64,000 nt of DNA from Novosphingobium sediminis (GCF_007991615.1 NZ_BJYR01000013.1:62001-126000), one strand, 5' to 3'; positions 37,538-47,152 are shown, numbered from the stretch's first letter. Notes: generated from the letters alone by a model not told the origin. Numbers and translations: made by a program.

Positions 37538-37921
37538 GAAGAATTCGCGGTCGGGGAACCAGCTGCGAACCCGCTCGACAAGCGCTCGCCACCGGGACGA
37601 CGGGCGACCGCCATCATCCGGCGGACCCGCCTTGGACCGAGTTGTTACTGGTAAGATAGCGACCCCCGTCCCTATTCGCTGTGACGACGCCTTGTGGGAG
37701 CGAGCCCCTTAGTCATGGCGGGCACCGCGGTCGAATCCGCAACGTACCGGGCAGGATGAATCGTGCTCTTCCGTAGACGAGCCGTGCAGATCTATAACGA
37801 TGTGCCACTGCTGCGACCGGATCCCAGCCGGGTAAGCGCCAGGGGTTAGCGACTCGGCCGCGATCCCGAGGCTCGCGCCATTCGGGCTGACAGGTTTGGT
37901 CCATGATGTTATGGGCGCCCC
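37538..37921. other. Intergenic region, 384 bp
   Basis: This divergent region lies between the M23 peptidase and proA genes. 37538-37708 continues the M23 frame without a usual start codon. A bulged hairpin (37849-37876, CTCGG/CCGAG core) lies 46 bp before proA. No RNA gene or clear promoter was recognised. Confidence 0.4.
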
Positions 37922-39232
37922 ATGAACGCCCTTGCTTCACCCCAGCGTGCCACCGATCACCTCGCTCATGATGGAGCTGTGATCGATGTGCCGGCGCTTG
38001 TGCAGGGCCTTGCCCGCGCAGGCCGCGCTGCACAGCGTGCGCTCGCCACGATGCCGTCAGAAGCGCGCGCTCAGGCGCTTCGACTCGGTGCTGCAGCGAT
38101 ACGGCGATCTTCGCCTGCGATTCTGGAAGCGAATGGCCAGGATGTTGCCGATGGCAAGGCAGCAGGCCTGTCAGCGGCTATGTTAGACCGGTTGCGGCTT
38201 GATTCTGCGCGGATCGAGGCAATGGCAGCGGCAGTCGATCAAGTTGCCGAACTTGGCGATCCGGTCGGCCAGATCATCGACGAAACCCTGCGACCCAACG
38301 GCATGGTCCTGCGCCGCGTGCGGGTGCCGATCGGCCTGATCGGCATCATTTATGAAAGCCGTCCCAACGTTACCGCCGATGCTGCCGCGCTTTGCGTTCG
38401 TTCGGGCAACGCGGCTCTCCTGAGGGGCGGTAGCGAGGCCGCGCGATCCAACCGCGCGATCCACACAGCGTTGGTCGAAGGTCTCGTCGAAGGCGGTGTG
38501 CCTGCCGAAGTCGTCCAACTCATGCCAACGCAGGACCGCGCGGCGGTGGGTGCAATGCTGGCGGCTGGCGGACTGATCGACATGATCGTGCCGCGCGGCG
38601 GCAAGAGCCTTGTCGCCCGTGTTCAAGCCGATGCGCGCGTTCCTGTGCTCGCGCATCTCGATGGCATCAATCATACCTACATTGACCGGTGTGCGGATCC
38701 AGCGATGGCACGAGACATCGCGCTCAACGCCAAGATGCGCCGGACTGGCATATGCGGGGCGATGGAAACTCTGCTGGTCGACGCCCAGTTTTCAGACCCT
38801 CACGGTCTTGTCGCGCCGCTGCTTGAGGCCGGTTGTGAATTGCGCGGCGATGCGCGGGCCTGCGCGATCGATCCCCGGATCAAGCCTGCCGAGGCATCGG
38901 ACTGGGACACCGAGTACCTCGACGCCGTACTTTCGGTTGCCGTCGTCGATGGACTCGATGGCGCACTGGCCCACATCGCCCGGCACGCCTCCGGTCACAC
39001 AGACGCCATCGTGACGGACGATGATGCCGCCGCTGCGCGTTTCCTGTCGGAAGTCGACAGCGCGATCGTGATCCACAACGCCTCCAGTCAATTCGCCGAT
39101 GGCGGCGAGTTCGGGCTCGGCGCCGAGATCGGTATTGCCACCGGGCGGCTCCATGCTCGCGGGCCGGTCGCGCTGGAAGGCCTTACCACCTACAAGTGGC
39201 TTGTTCTCGGCTCCGGGCAGATCCGCCCCTGA
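37922..39232 (+). CDS. proA: Glutamate-5-semialdehyde dehydrogenase ProA
   Basis: This 436-residue NADPH-dependent enzyme reduces glutamyl-5-phosphate in proline synthesis. It has [52 protein letters not shown], and [19 protein letters not shown] with the catalytic cysteine. [20 protein letters not shown] and GLTTYKW lie near the C-terminus. It leads a long co-directional set (proA to coq7). proB is not in the window. Confidence 0.96.
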   Translation: MNALASPQRATDHLAHDGAVIDVPALVQGLARAGRAAQRALATMPSEARAQALRLGAAAIRRSSPAILEANGQDVADGKAAGLSAAMLDRLRLDSARIEAMAAAVDQVAELGDPVGQIIDETLRPNGMVLRRVRVPIGLIGIIYESRPNVTADAAALCVRSGNAALLRGGSEAARSNRAIHTALVEGLVEGGVPAEVVQLMPTQDRAAVGAMLAAGGLIDMIVPRGGKSLVARVQADARVPVLAHLDGINHTYIDRCADPAMARDIALNAKMRRTGICGAMETLLVDAQFSDPHGLVAPLLEAGCELRGDARACAIDPRIKPAEASDWDTEYLDAVLSVAVVDGLDGALAHIARHASGHTDAIVTDDDAAAARFLSEVDSAIVIHNASSQFADGGEFGLGAEIGIATGRLHARGPVALEGLTTYKWLVLGSGQIRP

Positions 39233-39237
39233 GACCT

Positions 39238-39888
39238 GTGCTCACCGGTCTGCTTGGCGGGAGCTTCAACCCTGCACACGGCGGGCACCGGCGGATCAGC
39301 CTTTTTGCCCGCGAGGCGCTGGCGCTTGATGAGGTGTGGTGGCTCGTTTCTCCTGGCAACGTGCTCAAGCCTGCCGCTGGTATGGCGCCGCTCGATGCCC
39401 GCTTCGCCTCAGCCCGAAAGGCGGCACGTGGCGCGCCAATCCGGGTAACGGCTGTCGAGACCAATCTCGGCACCCGCTACACCATAGATACGCTACGCAA
39501 GCTCAAGCGCCGCTACCCGAAGCGCCGCTTCATCTGGCTGATGGGGACCGACAATCTCGCGCAGTTCCATCGCTGGCGGGGCTGGCGAAAAATCGCACGC
39601 GAGATGCCGATTGCTGTTGTCGCCCGTCCGGGGTATGATGCGAGTGCCTTGGCGAGCCCCGCCATGGCGTGGCTGCGCCGCTGGCGCCGGCAGCACAGTC
39701 AGAATTTCACCGGCGCAAACTGGAGCGCCCCGGCGCTGGTCATCTTGCGCTTTGACCCCGATGCCCGCTCTGCAACGGCCCTCCGTGCAGCAGATCCCGA
39801 ATGGCATTGCCGCGCTCCAATCTTGCATCAGCGCGATATGTTGACCCATCGGCCGATTACGACCTCCGCAGGGATGGGGCCGCGTTGA
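39238..39888 (+). CDS. nadD: Nicotinate-nucleotide adenylyltransferase NadD
   Basis: This 216-residue enzyme adenylates nicotinate mononucleotide in NAD synthesis. The GTG start lies 5 bp after the proA stop. LTGLLGGSFNPAHGGHRRIS carries the nucleotidyltransferase H-x-G-H motif. FIWLMGTDNLAQFHRWRGW is the NadD signature, and RSATALRAADPEWH takes the place of the ISxTxxR motif. The proA-nadD-rsfS-rlmH order is common in alphaproteobacteria. Confidence 0.94.
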   Translation: MLTGLLGGSFNPAHGGHRRISLFAREALALDEVWWLVSPGNVLKPAAGMAPLDARFASARKAARGAPIRVTAVETNLGTRYTIDTLRKLKRRYPKRRFIWLMGTDNLAQFHRWRGWRKIAREMPIAVVARPGYDASALASPAMAWLRRWRRQHSQNFTGANWSAPALVILRFDPDARSATALRAADPEWHCRAPILHQRDMLTHRPITTSAGMGPR

Positions 39889-39970
39889 ACGTCTTTCCGC
39901 TCCCGAATGCCCGATCTTTCGGGTGGCAGCGGCCCACGCACTTTCACTCAGGAACATTGAATTTTCAGCT

Positions 39971-40387
39971 ATGGAGACCATCTACACACCCATGACAAGC
40001 CCACAGCCCTTGCCGGTTGATGCCGGCATCGCCTCCGGTTCTGCGGCCGCTGCGCCCGGATCGGTGCTCGAACTGGTCCTGCGATCGCTTGATGACGATC
40101 AGGCGCAAGAGGTCGTCACGATCCCGCTCGAGGGCAAAAGCTCGGTGGCAGATCATATGGTGATCGCCTCGGGTCGCTCGACCCGGCAGGTTGCCTCGAT
40201 GGCGCAGAAGCTTGCCGAGCGTATCAAGCAGGGTGGTTTCGGCCATGTGCGGATCGAAGGTCTTCCTGCTGCGGACTGGGTGCTGATCGATGCAGGTGAC
40301 ATCGTCGTCCACCTGTTCCGCCCGGAAGTACGCAGCTTCTACAATCTAGAGCGGATGTGGGCCTTCGGAGACCAAGGCGCGGCCTGA
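39971..40387 (+). CDS. rsfS: Ribosomal silencing factor RsfS
   Basis: This 138-residue RsfS/DUF143 protein binds uL14 and blocks subunit joining in slow growth. The core reads LVLRSLDDDQAQEVVTIPLE, SSVADHMVIASGRSTRQVAS, then GLPAADWVLIDAGDIVVHLF and RPEVRSFYNLERMW. Starts at 39971 or 39992 fit; neither has a strong ribosome site. It lies between nadD and rlmH. Confidence 0.94.
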   Translation: METIYTPMTSPQPLPVDAGIASGSAAAAPGSVLELVLRSLDDDQAQEVVTIPLEGKSSVADHMVIASGRSTRQVASMAQKLAERIKQGGFGHVRIEGLPAADWVLIDAGDIVVHLFRPEVRSFYNLERMWAFGDQGAA

Positions 40388-40453
40388 AACCAAGCCGCCC
40401 TCCACAGGTCCGGAAGCGCGGGGATTCATTGCGCCGTCGTTCTGGGCTAGGGC

Positions 40454-40885
40454 ATGACCATGCTGCTCCACGTGATTGCCCGCGGAAAGATTGGCCGCTC
40501 GCCCGAAGCCGAACTGGTTGAGCGCTACGCGCGCCGGATCAGCTGGGGCTTCAAGGTGACCGAACTGCCGGATCGTGGCGGTGTGATCCCTGTCCCGACC
40601 GCGACGCCTGTGCGCACCGTGGCGCTCGACGAGCGGGGCAAGCAACTGGCATCAACAGCTTTCGCCGAGATTTTGGGGCGCTGGCGTGATGACGGCGTGC
40701 GCGAGACGCGTTTCCTGATTGGTGCTGCGGACGGGCATGACGCGCCGCTCAGGGATGGTGCCGATCTGCTGCTGGCCTTCGGGGCCGCGACATGGCCGCA
40801 CATGCTGGCGCGGGCCATGCTTGCGGAACAGCTATGGCGGGCCACCAGCATCCTTTCCGGCCACCCCTACCATCGCGATGGCTGA
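40454..40885 (+). CDS. rlmH: 23S rRNA (pseudouridine-1915-N3)-methyltransferase RlmH
   Basis: This 143-residue SPOUT methyltransferase has LLHVIARGKIGRSPEAELVE, VALDERGKQLASTAFAEIL, RFLIGAADGHD and the SAM-binding knot LLAFGAATWPHMLARAMLAE. The end, SILSGHPYHRDG, is the conserved C-terminus. The EnvC-like gene starts at or just after its stop codon. Confidence 0.95.
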   Translation: MTMLLHVIARGKIGRSPEAELVERYARRISWGFKVTELPDRGGVIPVPTATPVRTVALDERGKQLASTAFAEILGRWRDDGVRETRFLIGAADGHDAPLRDGADLLLAFGAATWPHMLARAMLAEQLWRATSILSGHPYHRDG

Positions 40886-40889
40886 GGCA

Positions 40890-42098
40890 ATGACGTCACG
40901 CCTCGCGCTGGTTGCCATGACCTTGGCGCTTGCCGGCCTCGCTGGCTTGCAGAGCTTTGCGCAGGATGCGCCATTCGAAAGCACCGATCAGGCCGGTGAA
41001 GCCTTGCAGAGGGCCACGCGCGCGTTGGCGGAAGCCCAGAAGCGCGGCGATGCGCTTGAGGAGGCGGCACGGCGCGCAACCGCCGCGGCTGAACGCACTG
41101 CTAGCGAGGCTGCAGCCGTTGCTGCGCGAATCCAGCAGTCCGAAGCGGAAATCGCGATCGCGCAGGCAAGCGTGCGCGAGATCGACCGGCAGCGTGCTGC
41201 CCTGCGCCTCCGGATTGCGCAGCGCCAAGAACCGGTGGTGCGCCTGACCGCCGCACTGCAATTGATGTCGCGCCGTCCGCTCGTATTCAGCCTTATGCGC
41301 GCCGACTCGCTGCGTGAGACTGTCTATCTCCGCGCCGTGCTTGAGACGATGCTCCCGGAGGTCCAGCGCCGGACGGCTGGCCTGCGCTCGGAAATCGTTC
41401 GCGGGCGGCAGTTGCAAGACAAGGCACGCCGCGCTGCCGCGACGCTCAAGGCAAGCGAGGAGGGGCTCAATCTCCGGCGGCAGCAGCTCGTCGCGGTCGA
41501 AAGCCGCCAGCGGATCGCATCCCGCAGTGCGCAGGGCGTTGCCAGCCGTGAGGCTGATCGCGCCTTGGCCCTTGCAGAAGACACCCGCGATATAGCGGCG
41601 CTCATGGAACGCCTTCAGGCCGATGGCACCTTGCGCACTCAGCTTGCTGCCTTGCCGGGACCTGTTCCGCGTCCCGACCGACCGGGTTCGATGCTGGTTG
41701 TCGACGAGAACGCACCCGCCGGGCCTGCCACAGGCAGCCTCTCATGGATCATGCCGGTCAGCGGCCGGATCGTCAGCGGCTTCGGCGATGCGACCGGTGC
41801 CTCGCGTTCGATCGGTGTCACCCTTGCTCCAGCGGCTGGCGCGCAGATAGTCGCTCCTGCGGCAGGCCGTGTGGCCTTTGCCGGCGACTACCGCGGCTTC
41901 GGACGCATCGTCATCATCGATCATGACGATGGCTGGACCTCGCTGATCACCAACCTCGGCCGCCTAGACGTAGGCGTCTCTGCTAAAGTGCTGCAGGGAT
42001 CGCCGCTGGGCCTGGCTGGGCCTGGTCGCCCCACTGTGACGATCGAGCTGCGCAAGGATGGAACGCCGGTCAATCCACTCGGCCTGATCGGGCCGTGA
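40890..42098 (+). CDS. EnvC-like murein hydrolase activator (degenerate LytM)
   Basis: The protein is about 402 residues, with a signal peptide (LALVAMTLALAGLAGLQSFA) and a long coiled coil (about residues 30-250). The C-terminal LytM fold reads GAQIVAPAAGRVAFAGDYRG, then FGRIVIIDHDDGWTSLITNL. The M23 metal ligands are missing: no HxxxD, no YGH (ITN instead) and no HxH (TIEL instead). That is how EnvC works, as an activator of amidases rather than a hydrolase. An ATG at 40878 overlapping the rlmH stop is an alternative start. Confidence 0.87.
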   Translation: MTSRLALVAMTLALAGLAGLQSFAQDAPFESTDQAGEALQRATRALAEAQKRGDALEEAARRATAAAERTASEAAAVAARIQQSEAEIAIAQASVREIDRQRAALRLRIAQRQEPVVRLTAALQLMSRRPLVFSLMRADSLRETVYLRAVLETMLPEVQRRTAGLRSEIVRGRQLQDKARRAAATLKASEEGLNLRRQQLVAVESRQRIASRSAQGVASREADRALALAEDTRDIAALMERLQADGTLRTQLAALPGPVPRPDRPGSMLVVDENAPAGPATGSLSWIMPVSGRIVSGFGDATGASRSIGVTLAPAAGAQIVAPAAGRVAFAGDYRGFGRIVIIDHDDGWTSLITNLGRLDVGVSAKVLQGSPLGLAGPGRPTVTIELRKDGTPVNPLGLIGP

Positions 42099-42194
42099 TT
42101 GCCCTTTCTGCATGGCGCCGGCCCATCTGGCGTTAATCGTCGCGGCTCTATACAAGCAAGTTCAAGGCGATGCCCTTCCTGCCGAAAGACGATC

Positions 42195-43535
42195 ATGGCG
42201 TTCAAGTTTGTTCCCTTGCTGCGTGCCGCTGCGCTGGTCAGCGCCGTTGCGCTCATTCCGGCATCCACCGCCGGCCTTGCCGCCGTCGATGCGCGCACGG
42301 GGCCGGAGTTCAGCAAGCTCCTTGCGGTCTACGAGCGGATCAAGACGAGCTATGTCGAGCCGGTTGACGACGACAAACTGATCAAGGGCGCAATCAACGG
42401 CATGCTCGCCGCGCTCGATCCGCACAGTTCCTACCTCGATGCCCGCGATTTCGAGAACCTGCGCACGCAGACGGACGGCTCCTATGGCGGGCTTGGCCTT
42501 TCGGTCACCATGGACGACGGTGCGGTCAAGGTGATTGCCCCCACCAAGGGCAGCCCGGCTGATGCCGCAGGCGTCAAGGCCGGCGACTACATCACGCACA
42601 TCAATGGCAAGCTGATCTATGGGGGCACGCTCGATGAAGCGGTCGACCAGATGCGCGGTCCTCCGGGCACTGCGATCAGCCTCACCTTGTTCCGCTCGGG
42701 CCGGGACGAGCCGATCGAGGTAAAGATCACCCGCCAGATCATCGAGTTGAAGCCGGTCGACTGGAAGGTCGAAGGCAACGTGGGCGTGATCTCGGTTTCG
42801 AGCTTCAGCGCCAATGTCGGCAGTGAAGCGCTTGACGCGTTCAAGCAGATCAAGGCCAAGACTGGCGGCCGGATCACCGGGCTGGTGCTCGACTTGCGCG
42901 GCAATCCGGGCGGTCTGCTCGATCAGGCCGTCGCACTGTCGGACCTGTTCCTCGACCATGGCGTGATCGTCTCGCAGCGCGGCCGCTATGCGCGCGACAG
43001 CGAAACCTACAGCGCCGAATCGATGACCCCGGGCGACATCGCCAAGGGCATTCCGATGGTCGTGCTGATCAACGAAGGCTCGGCCTCGGCCTCCGAGATT
43101 GTCGCCGGCGCCCTGCAGGATCAGCACCGTGCGGTGCTGATGGGCCAGCGCAGCTTCGGCAAGGGCAGCGTGCAGACGCTGATGCCGCTCACCCGCGACA
43201 CCGCGCTCAAGCTTACGACGGCGCGCTACTACACGCCGTCGGGTCGCTCGGTGCAGGAAGGCGGGATCGATCCGGATATCGCAGTGCCGCAGATTTCGGA
43301 CCCCGACCTGCGCAAGCGTGCTCAACGGTTCTACCGTGAGAGCGACTTGCGCGGGCATCTGATCAACGAGATCAAGGACGACAAGGATCTCGAAAGGGAC
43401 AAGGTCCAGGATCCGCGCTTCAAAATGACGCCTGAGGAACTCAAGGCCAAGGGCATCGACGACTTCCAACTCTACTATGCGCTGCAGACGCTGGGGCGGA
43501 CGGCCCCTCAGGCGCTGGCGGCCCGCAAGCGCTGA
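42195..43535 (+). CDS. ctpA: Carboxy-terminal processing protease CtpA (S41)
   Basis: This 446-residue periplasmic protease has a signal peptide ending near ASTAGLAA, then ALDPHSSYLDARDFENLRTQ. A PDZ domain follows (about residues 85-170, GGLGLSVTMDDGAVKVIAPT), then the S41 domain. The catalytic Ser and Lys are in NEGSASASEIVAGALQDQHR and GQRSFGKGSVQTLMPL. Such proteases process or clear envelope proteins, including peptidoglycan hydrolases, and here it follows the EnvC-like gene directly. The start at 42195 is the family start. Confidence 0.94.
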   Translation: MAFKFVPLLRAAALVSAVALIPASTAGLAAVDARTGPEFSKLLAVYERIKTSYVEPVDDDKLIKGAINGMLAALDPHSSYLDARDFENLRTQTDGSYGGLGLSVTMDDGAVKVIAPTKGSPADAAGVKAGDYITHINGKLIYGGTLDEAVDQMRGPPGTAISLTLFRSGRDEPIEVKITRQIIELKPVDWKVEGNVGVISVSSFSANVGSEALDAFKQIKAKTGGRITGLVLDLRGNPGGLLDQAVALSDLFLDHGVIVSQRGRYARDSETYSAESMTPGDIAKGIPMVVLINEGSASASEIVAGALQDQHRAVLMGQRSFGKGSVQTLMPLTRDTALKLTTARYYTPSGRSVQEGGIDPDIAVPQISDPDLRKRAQRFYRESDLRGHLINEIKDDKDLERDKVQDPRFKMTPEELKAKGIDDFQLYYALQTLGRTAPQALAARKR

Positions 43536-43539
43536 TCTC

Positions 43540-44034
43540 ATGGTGAAGTCGGTCAATACCGCGGCGCAAGGCGCCTATCTGCTGGCACTCGCAGTGCCCG
43601 GCGCCCTCATCGCCGCTGTCTATGTCGCGCAGTATGGCTTCGGCCTCGCACCGTGCGACATGTGCTGGTGGCAGCGCTATCCTCACTTCGCCGCAATCGC
43701 GCTCGCTCTTGGCGGCCTCGCCACAAGGGGGACCCGGCTCGGCAACGCGCTCGTCATGCTCGCCGCGCTTGCCATTGGGATAAGTGGTGTGATCGGGGCT
43801 TTCCATGCAGGCGTCGAGTATGGCTGGTGGCAGGGGCCGACTGCGTGCTCGTCGACGAGCCTCGGCAGCGACCCATTGGCGTCGATCATGAATGCCCCAT
43901 TGATCCGGTGCGACACGCCCGCTTGGACCTTGTTCGGGATCAGCCTCGCCGGTTTCAATTTCCTGATTTCGGTATCGAGTGCGGCGCTGATCCTCTTGCT
44001 TCTCGGCCGCCGCAGCAAGGGACTTGGACGATGA
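43540..44034 (+). CDS. Disulfide bond formation protein B family
   Basis: This 164-residue four-helix membrane protein has the quinone-linked CxxC in APCDMCWWQRYPHF and a second periplasmic cysteine pair in TACSSTSLGSDPLASIMN followed by IRCDTPAW. This matches DsbB, which reoxidises DsbA. The start lies 5 bp after ctpA. The stop overlaps the coq7 ATG (ATGA). Confidence 0.9.
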   Translation: MVKSVNTAAQGAYLLALAVPGALIAAVYVAQYGFGLAPCDMCWWQRYPHFAAIALALGGLATRGTRLGNALVMLAALAIGISGVIGAFHAGVEYGWWQGPTACSSTSLGSDPLASIMNAPLIRCDTPAWTLFGISLAGFNFLISVSSAALILLLLGRRSKGLGR

Positions 44035-44543
44035 CTGAAACGCGCGAAGCGATGCTGCGGGTCAATCAGGCTGGCGAGTTCGGAGCGATCCGTATCTATG
44101 CCGGGCAGCTGGCTGTCATGGGCGACCGCACCGCGATCTCGGGCGAGATCGCGACGATGGCGCAGCAGGAAGCGGCGCACCGCGAACGCTTTGATGCCCT
44201 TCTGGTGAAACGCGGGGTGCGCCCCACTGCGCTGCAGCCGCTGTGGTCGGCCGCTGGTTTCGCGCTCGGCGCAGCCACCGCGCTGATCGGTCCCGAGGCG
44301 GCAATGGCCTGCACTGCCGCCATCGAGACCGAGATCGACCGGCACTACACCGAACAACTCGAACAACTCGGCGACGAAGATCCGGAACTGGCAGGTATGA
44401 TCCGCGAGTTTCGTGATGACGAGCGCGAACATCGCGATACGGCGCTGGCCTCCGGGGCGGAACGAGCCCCCGCCTATCCGCTGCTGTTCAACGCGATCCG
44501 CATGGGTTGCCGCGTGGCGATTGCGGTTTCAAAGCGGATCTGA
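44031..44543 (+). CDS. coq7: Demethoxyubiquinone hydroxylase Coq7
   Basis: This 170-residue di-iron monooxygenase hydroxylates demethoxyubiquinone in ubiquinone synthesis. Iron-ligand motifs are visible in order: NQAGEFGAIRIY, MAQQEAAHRERF (ExxH), AIETEIDRHYTEQL and FRDDEREHRDTAL (ExxH). Its ATG overlaps the DsbB-like gene stop, so the two are translationally coupled, and it ends the long proA-coq7 run. Confidence 0.94.
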   Translation: MTETREAMLRVNQAGEFGAIRIYAGQLAVMGDRTAISGEIATMAQQEAAHRERFDALLVKRGVRPTALQPLWSAAGFALGAATALIGPEAAMACTAAIETEIDRHYTEQLEQLGDEDPELAGMIREFRDDEREHRDTALASGAERAPAYPLLFNAIRMGCRVAIAVSKRI

Positions 44544-44645
44544 TGAGCAGTGCTTGATCCATCGCAAGGTGCTGACTTCAGCTATCGTTCACGAGGTTGA
44601 GGCCTTATATCACTTGGAATGCCCCCCAACTGGAGCCTGCCTGCG

Positions 44646-45248
44646 ATGAAGCGTCGTTCTGCTGCCGCCTTTGCCTCTGCAACGGCACTTATCGCGCTGC
44701 TTTGCGCGCCTCTTCCGGCGGCCGCGCAGTCTGAGGACAGTCCGCCCGAGAAGATCAACCAGCTGATCGTTTATGGTGACGACCCCTGCCCCGCATCGAC
44801 CGATGGTTCGATCACGGTCTGCGCCCGCAAGGACGAATCCGAGCGGTTCCGCATTCCCAAGCCGCTCCGTGACAATCCGAACGATTCGGTCAACCAGGGC
44901 TGGACGCAGCGGGTGAAGGCCTATGAGACCGTCGGCGCATTTGGCACCAACTCGTGTTCGCCGGTCGGCGCCGGCGGCGCCACTGGATGCATGTCGCAGC
45001 TGATCAACAGCGCTTACGCCGAGAAGAAGCAGAGCAGCGATGTCCAGTTCGGCAAGCTGATCGAAGAAGAGCGGGCCAAGCGGCTCAAGACTATCGATGC
45101 CGATACGGCGGCCGAGCAGGCCCGGGTCGAGGTGCTCGAAAAGGAATACGAGGCCAAGCTAAAGCGCGAGCGCGACGGCGAGGCCAAACCGGCTGCGCAA
45201 GCGACGCCCGCGCCTGACGCCCCGTTGACCACGCCGCCCCAGCCCTAA
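44646..45248 (+). CDS. Secreted protein of unknown function
   Basis: The 200-residue product has a signal peptide (AFASATALIALLCAPLPAAA, cleaved near AAQSED). The mature part has four cysteines (DDPCPAS, ITVCARK, TNSCSPV, TGCMSQ), the motif RFRIPKPLRDN and a C-terminal charged helix ending in a Pro/Ala tail. It resembles short secreted proteins found in sphingomonads. No domain with known function was recognised. It converges on fabI with a 16-bp gap. Confidence 0.72.
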   Translation: MKRRSAAAFASATALIALLCAPLPAAAQSEDSPPEKINQLIVYGDDPCPASTDGSITVCARKDESERFRIPKPLRDNPNDSVNQGWTQRVKAYETVGAFGTNSCSPVGAGGATGCMSQLINSAYAEKKQSSDVQFGKLIEEERAKRLKTIDADTAAEQARVEVLEKEYEAKLKRERDGEAKPAAQATPAPDAPLTTPPQP

Positions 45249-45264
45249 GCATCAGCCCTCGGCA

Positions 45265-46098
45265 TCAGCCAAGCGCGATATCCGGCGCATCTTCCTGCTT
45301 CATGCCGACGGTGTGATAGCCGGAATCGACGTGGTGCACTTCGCCCGTCACGCCGGACGACAGGTCGGAAAGCAGGTAGAGACCGGCACCGCCAACGTCG
45401 TCGATCGTTACATTGCGACGTAGTGGCGCATTGAGTTCGTTCCACTTCAGGATGTAGCGGAAGTCACCAATCCCGCTTGCTGCGAGCGTCTTGATCGGGC
45501 CGGCGGATAGCGCGTTGACGCGGATGCCCTGTGGTCCGCAATCGTTGGCGAGATAGCGCACACTTGCTTCAAGCGCGGCCTTGGCAACGCCCATCACGTT
45601 GTAGTGCGGCACAACCTTTTCGGCGCCATAGTAGGTCAGAGTGACGATCGAGCCGCCGCCGCTCTTCACGCCGTTCTCGTCTTCCACCTGCGGCATCATG
45701 GCAGCGGCGCGGCGGGTTACGGCGACCATGCTGTAGACCGAGATGTTCATGGTCATCAGAAAGTTGTCGAGCGACGTATCCATGAACTTCCCGCGCAGTT
45801 CGGTCTTGTCCGAAAAGCCGATAGCGTGGACAAGGAAGTCGATCGTAGGCCAACGCGCGGCCAGCGCATCGAAGGCGGTATCGAGTGCCGCCATGTCCGA
45901 AACGTCGCATTCGATGAGGAAATCGCTGCCGAGGCTGGCAGCAAGTGGACGCACGCGCTTCTCCAGCGCTTCGCCCTGATAGGAGAAGGCAAGCTCCGCG
46001 CCCTGCTCGTGCAGCTTGCGGGCAATCCCCCATGCGAGCGACTTGTCATTCGCAAGGCCCATGATCAGGCCGCGCTTTCCTTCCATAAGTCCTGTCAT
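45265..46098 (-). CDS. fabI: Enoyl-ACP reductase FabI
   Basis: This 277-residue NADH-dependent reductase catalyses the last step of fatty-acid elongation. It has RGLIMGLANDKSLAWGIARK, the FabI nucleotide loop, and LTYYGAEKVVPHYNVMGVAK with the Tyr-x6-Lys catalytic pair. VNALSAGPIKTLAASGI and the terminal GEVHHVDSGYHTVGM follow. The start at 46098 has AGAGG upstream; an earlier ATG at 46119 is possible. It lies 13 bp downstream of the YihY/BrkB gene. Confidence 0.95.
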   Translation of the reverse strand: MTGLMEGKRGLIMGLANDKSLAWGIARKLHEQGAELAFSYQGEALEKRVRPLAASLGSDFLIECDVSDMAALDTAFDALAARWPTIDFLVHAIGFSDKTELRGKFMDTSLDNFLMTMNISVYSMVAVTRRAAAMMPQVEDENGVKSGGGSIVTLTYYGAEKVVPHYNVMGVAKAALEASVRYLANDCGPQGIRVNALSAGPIKTLAASGIGDFRYILKWNELNAPLRRNVTIDDVGGAGLYLLSDLSSGVTGEVHHVDSGYHTVGMKQEDAPDIALG

Positions 46099-46111
46099 GC
46101 GACCTCTTGCT

Positions 46112-47092
46112 TCACTCATCCTGTTGTTGCGTGCGGGCTTTCGCTGCGCGGGCCCGATTATCGGCCTGCCCAACCAGATCCTGCTCTTCCGGCGTTTCCG
46201 TCAAAGCAGCGTTGAGTTCGGCTCCGATCACCATCCCTAGGCCAATCAGCCAAAAAAAGAAAAGCGTGATCATCACGCCGGCAAGGCTTCCGTAGGTCAG
46301 GTCATAAAGGAACAGGTACTTGAGCAGCTTGGGCAGCGCCGTGGTGACGGCCAGCCACCACAGCGTGACAAAGAGCGCGCCCGGCCATTTCGGGTAGATT
46401 CTGGCGCTATAGGCGCCTGGTGTGAGCGAGATGAACAGCAGCCACAGCGAACCGAACAGCACGAGTGCAGGAATGAAGCGCGTCAACGCCAGCGTGGCGA
46501 TCAGGCTGGTCGCCTGGGGCAGGAAGGTGGTGACGGTCTCCATTATCGTACCGATGACAACCTGTGCCGCAATCGACAGCAGGATGAGGATGACCGACGC
46601 GATGATCAGTCCCGTCGACATCAGGCGGTAGCGCCAGAATCCATGGGTAATCCGCGTGCCATAGGCACGGCGCAGGATATCGCGGATTGTCTCGACAAGA
46701 CTACCCACGGTCCAGAGGCCGACGACGCCGCCGATCCACAAGAGCCCGCCGGTTCGCGCCTCGATAACCGCATGCGCGACAGGAGAAAGCACATTGGCGA
46801 CCACTGGTGGCAGCGCCGCAAGCACTGTGTTGACCGCCGCCGTCCGGTCATTCGCCTCACCCACGAGTGAAAACAGTGCGGCGCCGGTGATGAAGAAGGG
46901 GAACAGCGCGATCAGCACCATGTAGGCGAAGTTGCCGGCATGAATGGTGCCGTCGTGGATCACCCCGGTCCACACGCGGCGGAGCACTTCGACCGAGCGG
47001 AGTTGCAGAGCACGGCGGGCACCCGCGCCCGCCAGCCCTGGCCGCTGCGCCAGCGCCGCACGCCTTCTTGCTTCAGGCGAAAGATCGTTCAC
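46112..47092 (-). CDS. YihY/virulence factor BrkB family membrane protein
   Basis: This 326-residue protein has about six transmembrane helices. VIHDGTIHAGNFAYMVLIAL, FFITGAALFSLVG and LTPGAYSARIYPKWPGALFV then TLWWLAVT are the YihY/BrkB blocks. GSLAGVMITLFFFWLIGLGM followed by VIGAELNA is the conserved end. It was once called RNase BN, but the role is unknown. It is upstream of fabI on the same strand. Confidence 0.9.
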   Translation of the reverse strand: MNDLSPEARRRAALAQRPGLAGAGARRALQLRSVEVLRRVWTGVIHDGTIHAGNFAYMVLIALFPFFITGAALFSLVGEANDRTAAVNTVLAALPPVVANVLSPVAHAVIEARTGGLLWIGGVVGLWTVGSLVETIRDILRRAYGTRITHGFWRYRLMSTGLIIASVILILLSIAAQVVIGTIMETVTTFLPQATSLIATLALTRFIPALVLFGSLWLLFISLTPGAYSARIYPKWPGALFVTLWWLAVTTALPKLLKYLFLYDLTYGSLAGVMITLFFFWLIGLGMVIGAELNAALTETPEEQDLVGQADNRARAAKARTQQQDE

Positions 47093-47152
47093 CGAATGGA
47101 TTGCTCGGCGGGGCCGACTGGCGTCCGCGCAGGGGCGTCGCCAGCCATGGCC

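Noticed and set aside
37713..38033. 106-codon minus-strand frame upstream of proA
   Set aside because: Random-looking Arg/Pro/Gly-rich sequence crossing the proA 5' end.
42162..43556. 464-codon frame opposite ctpA
   Set aside because: Shadow frame, Arg/His/Asp-rich, no domains.
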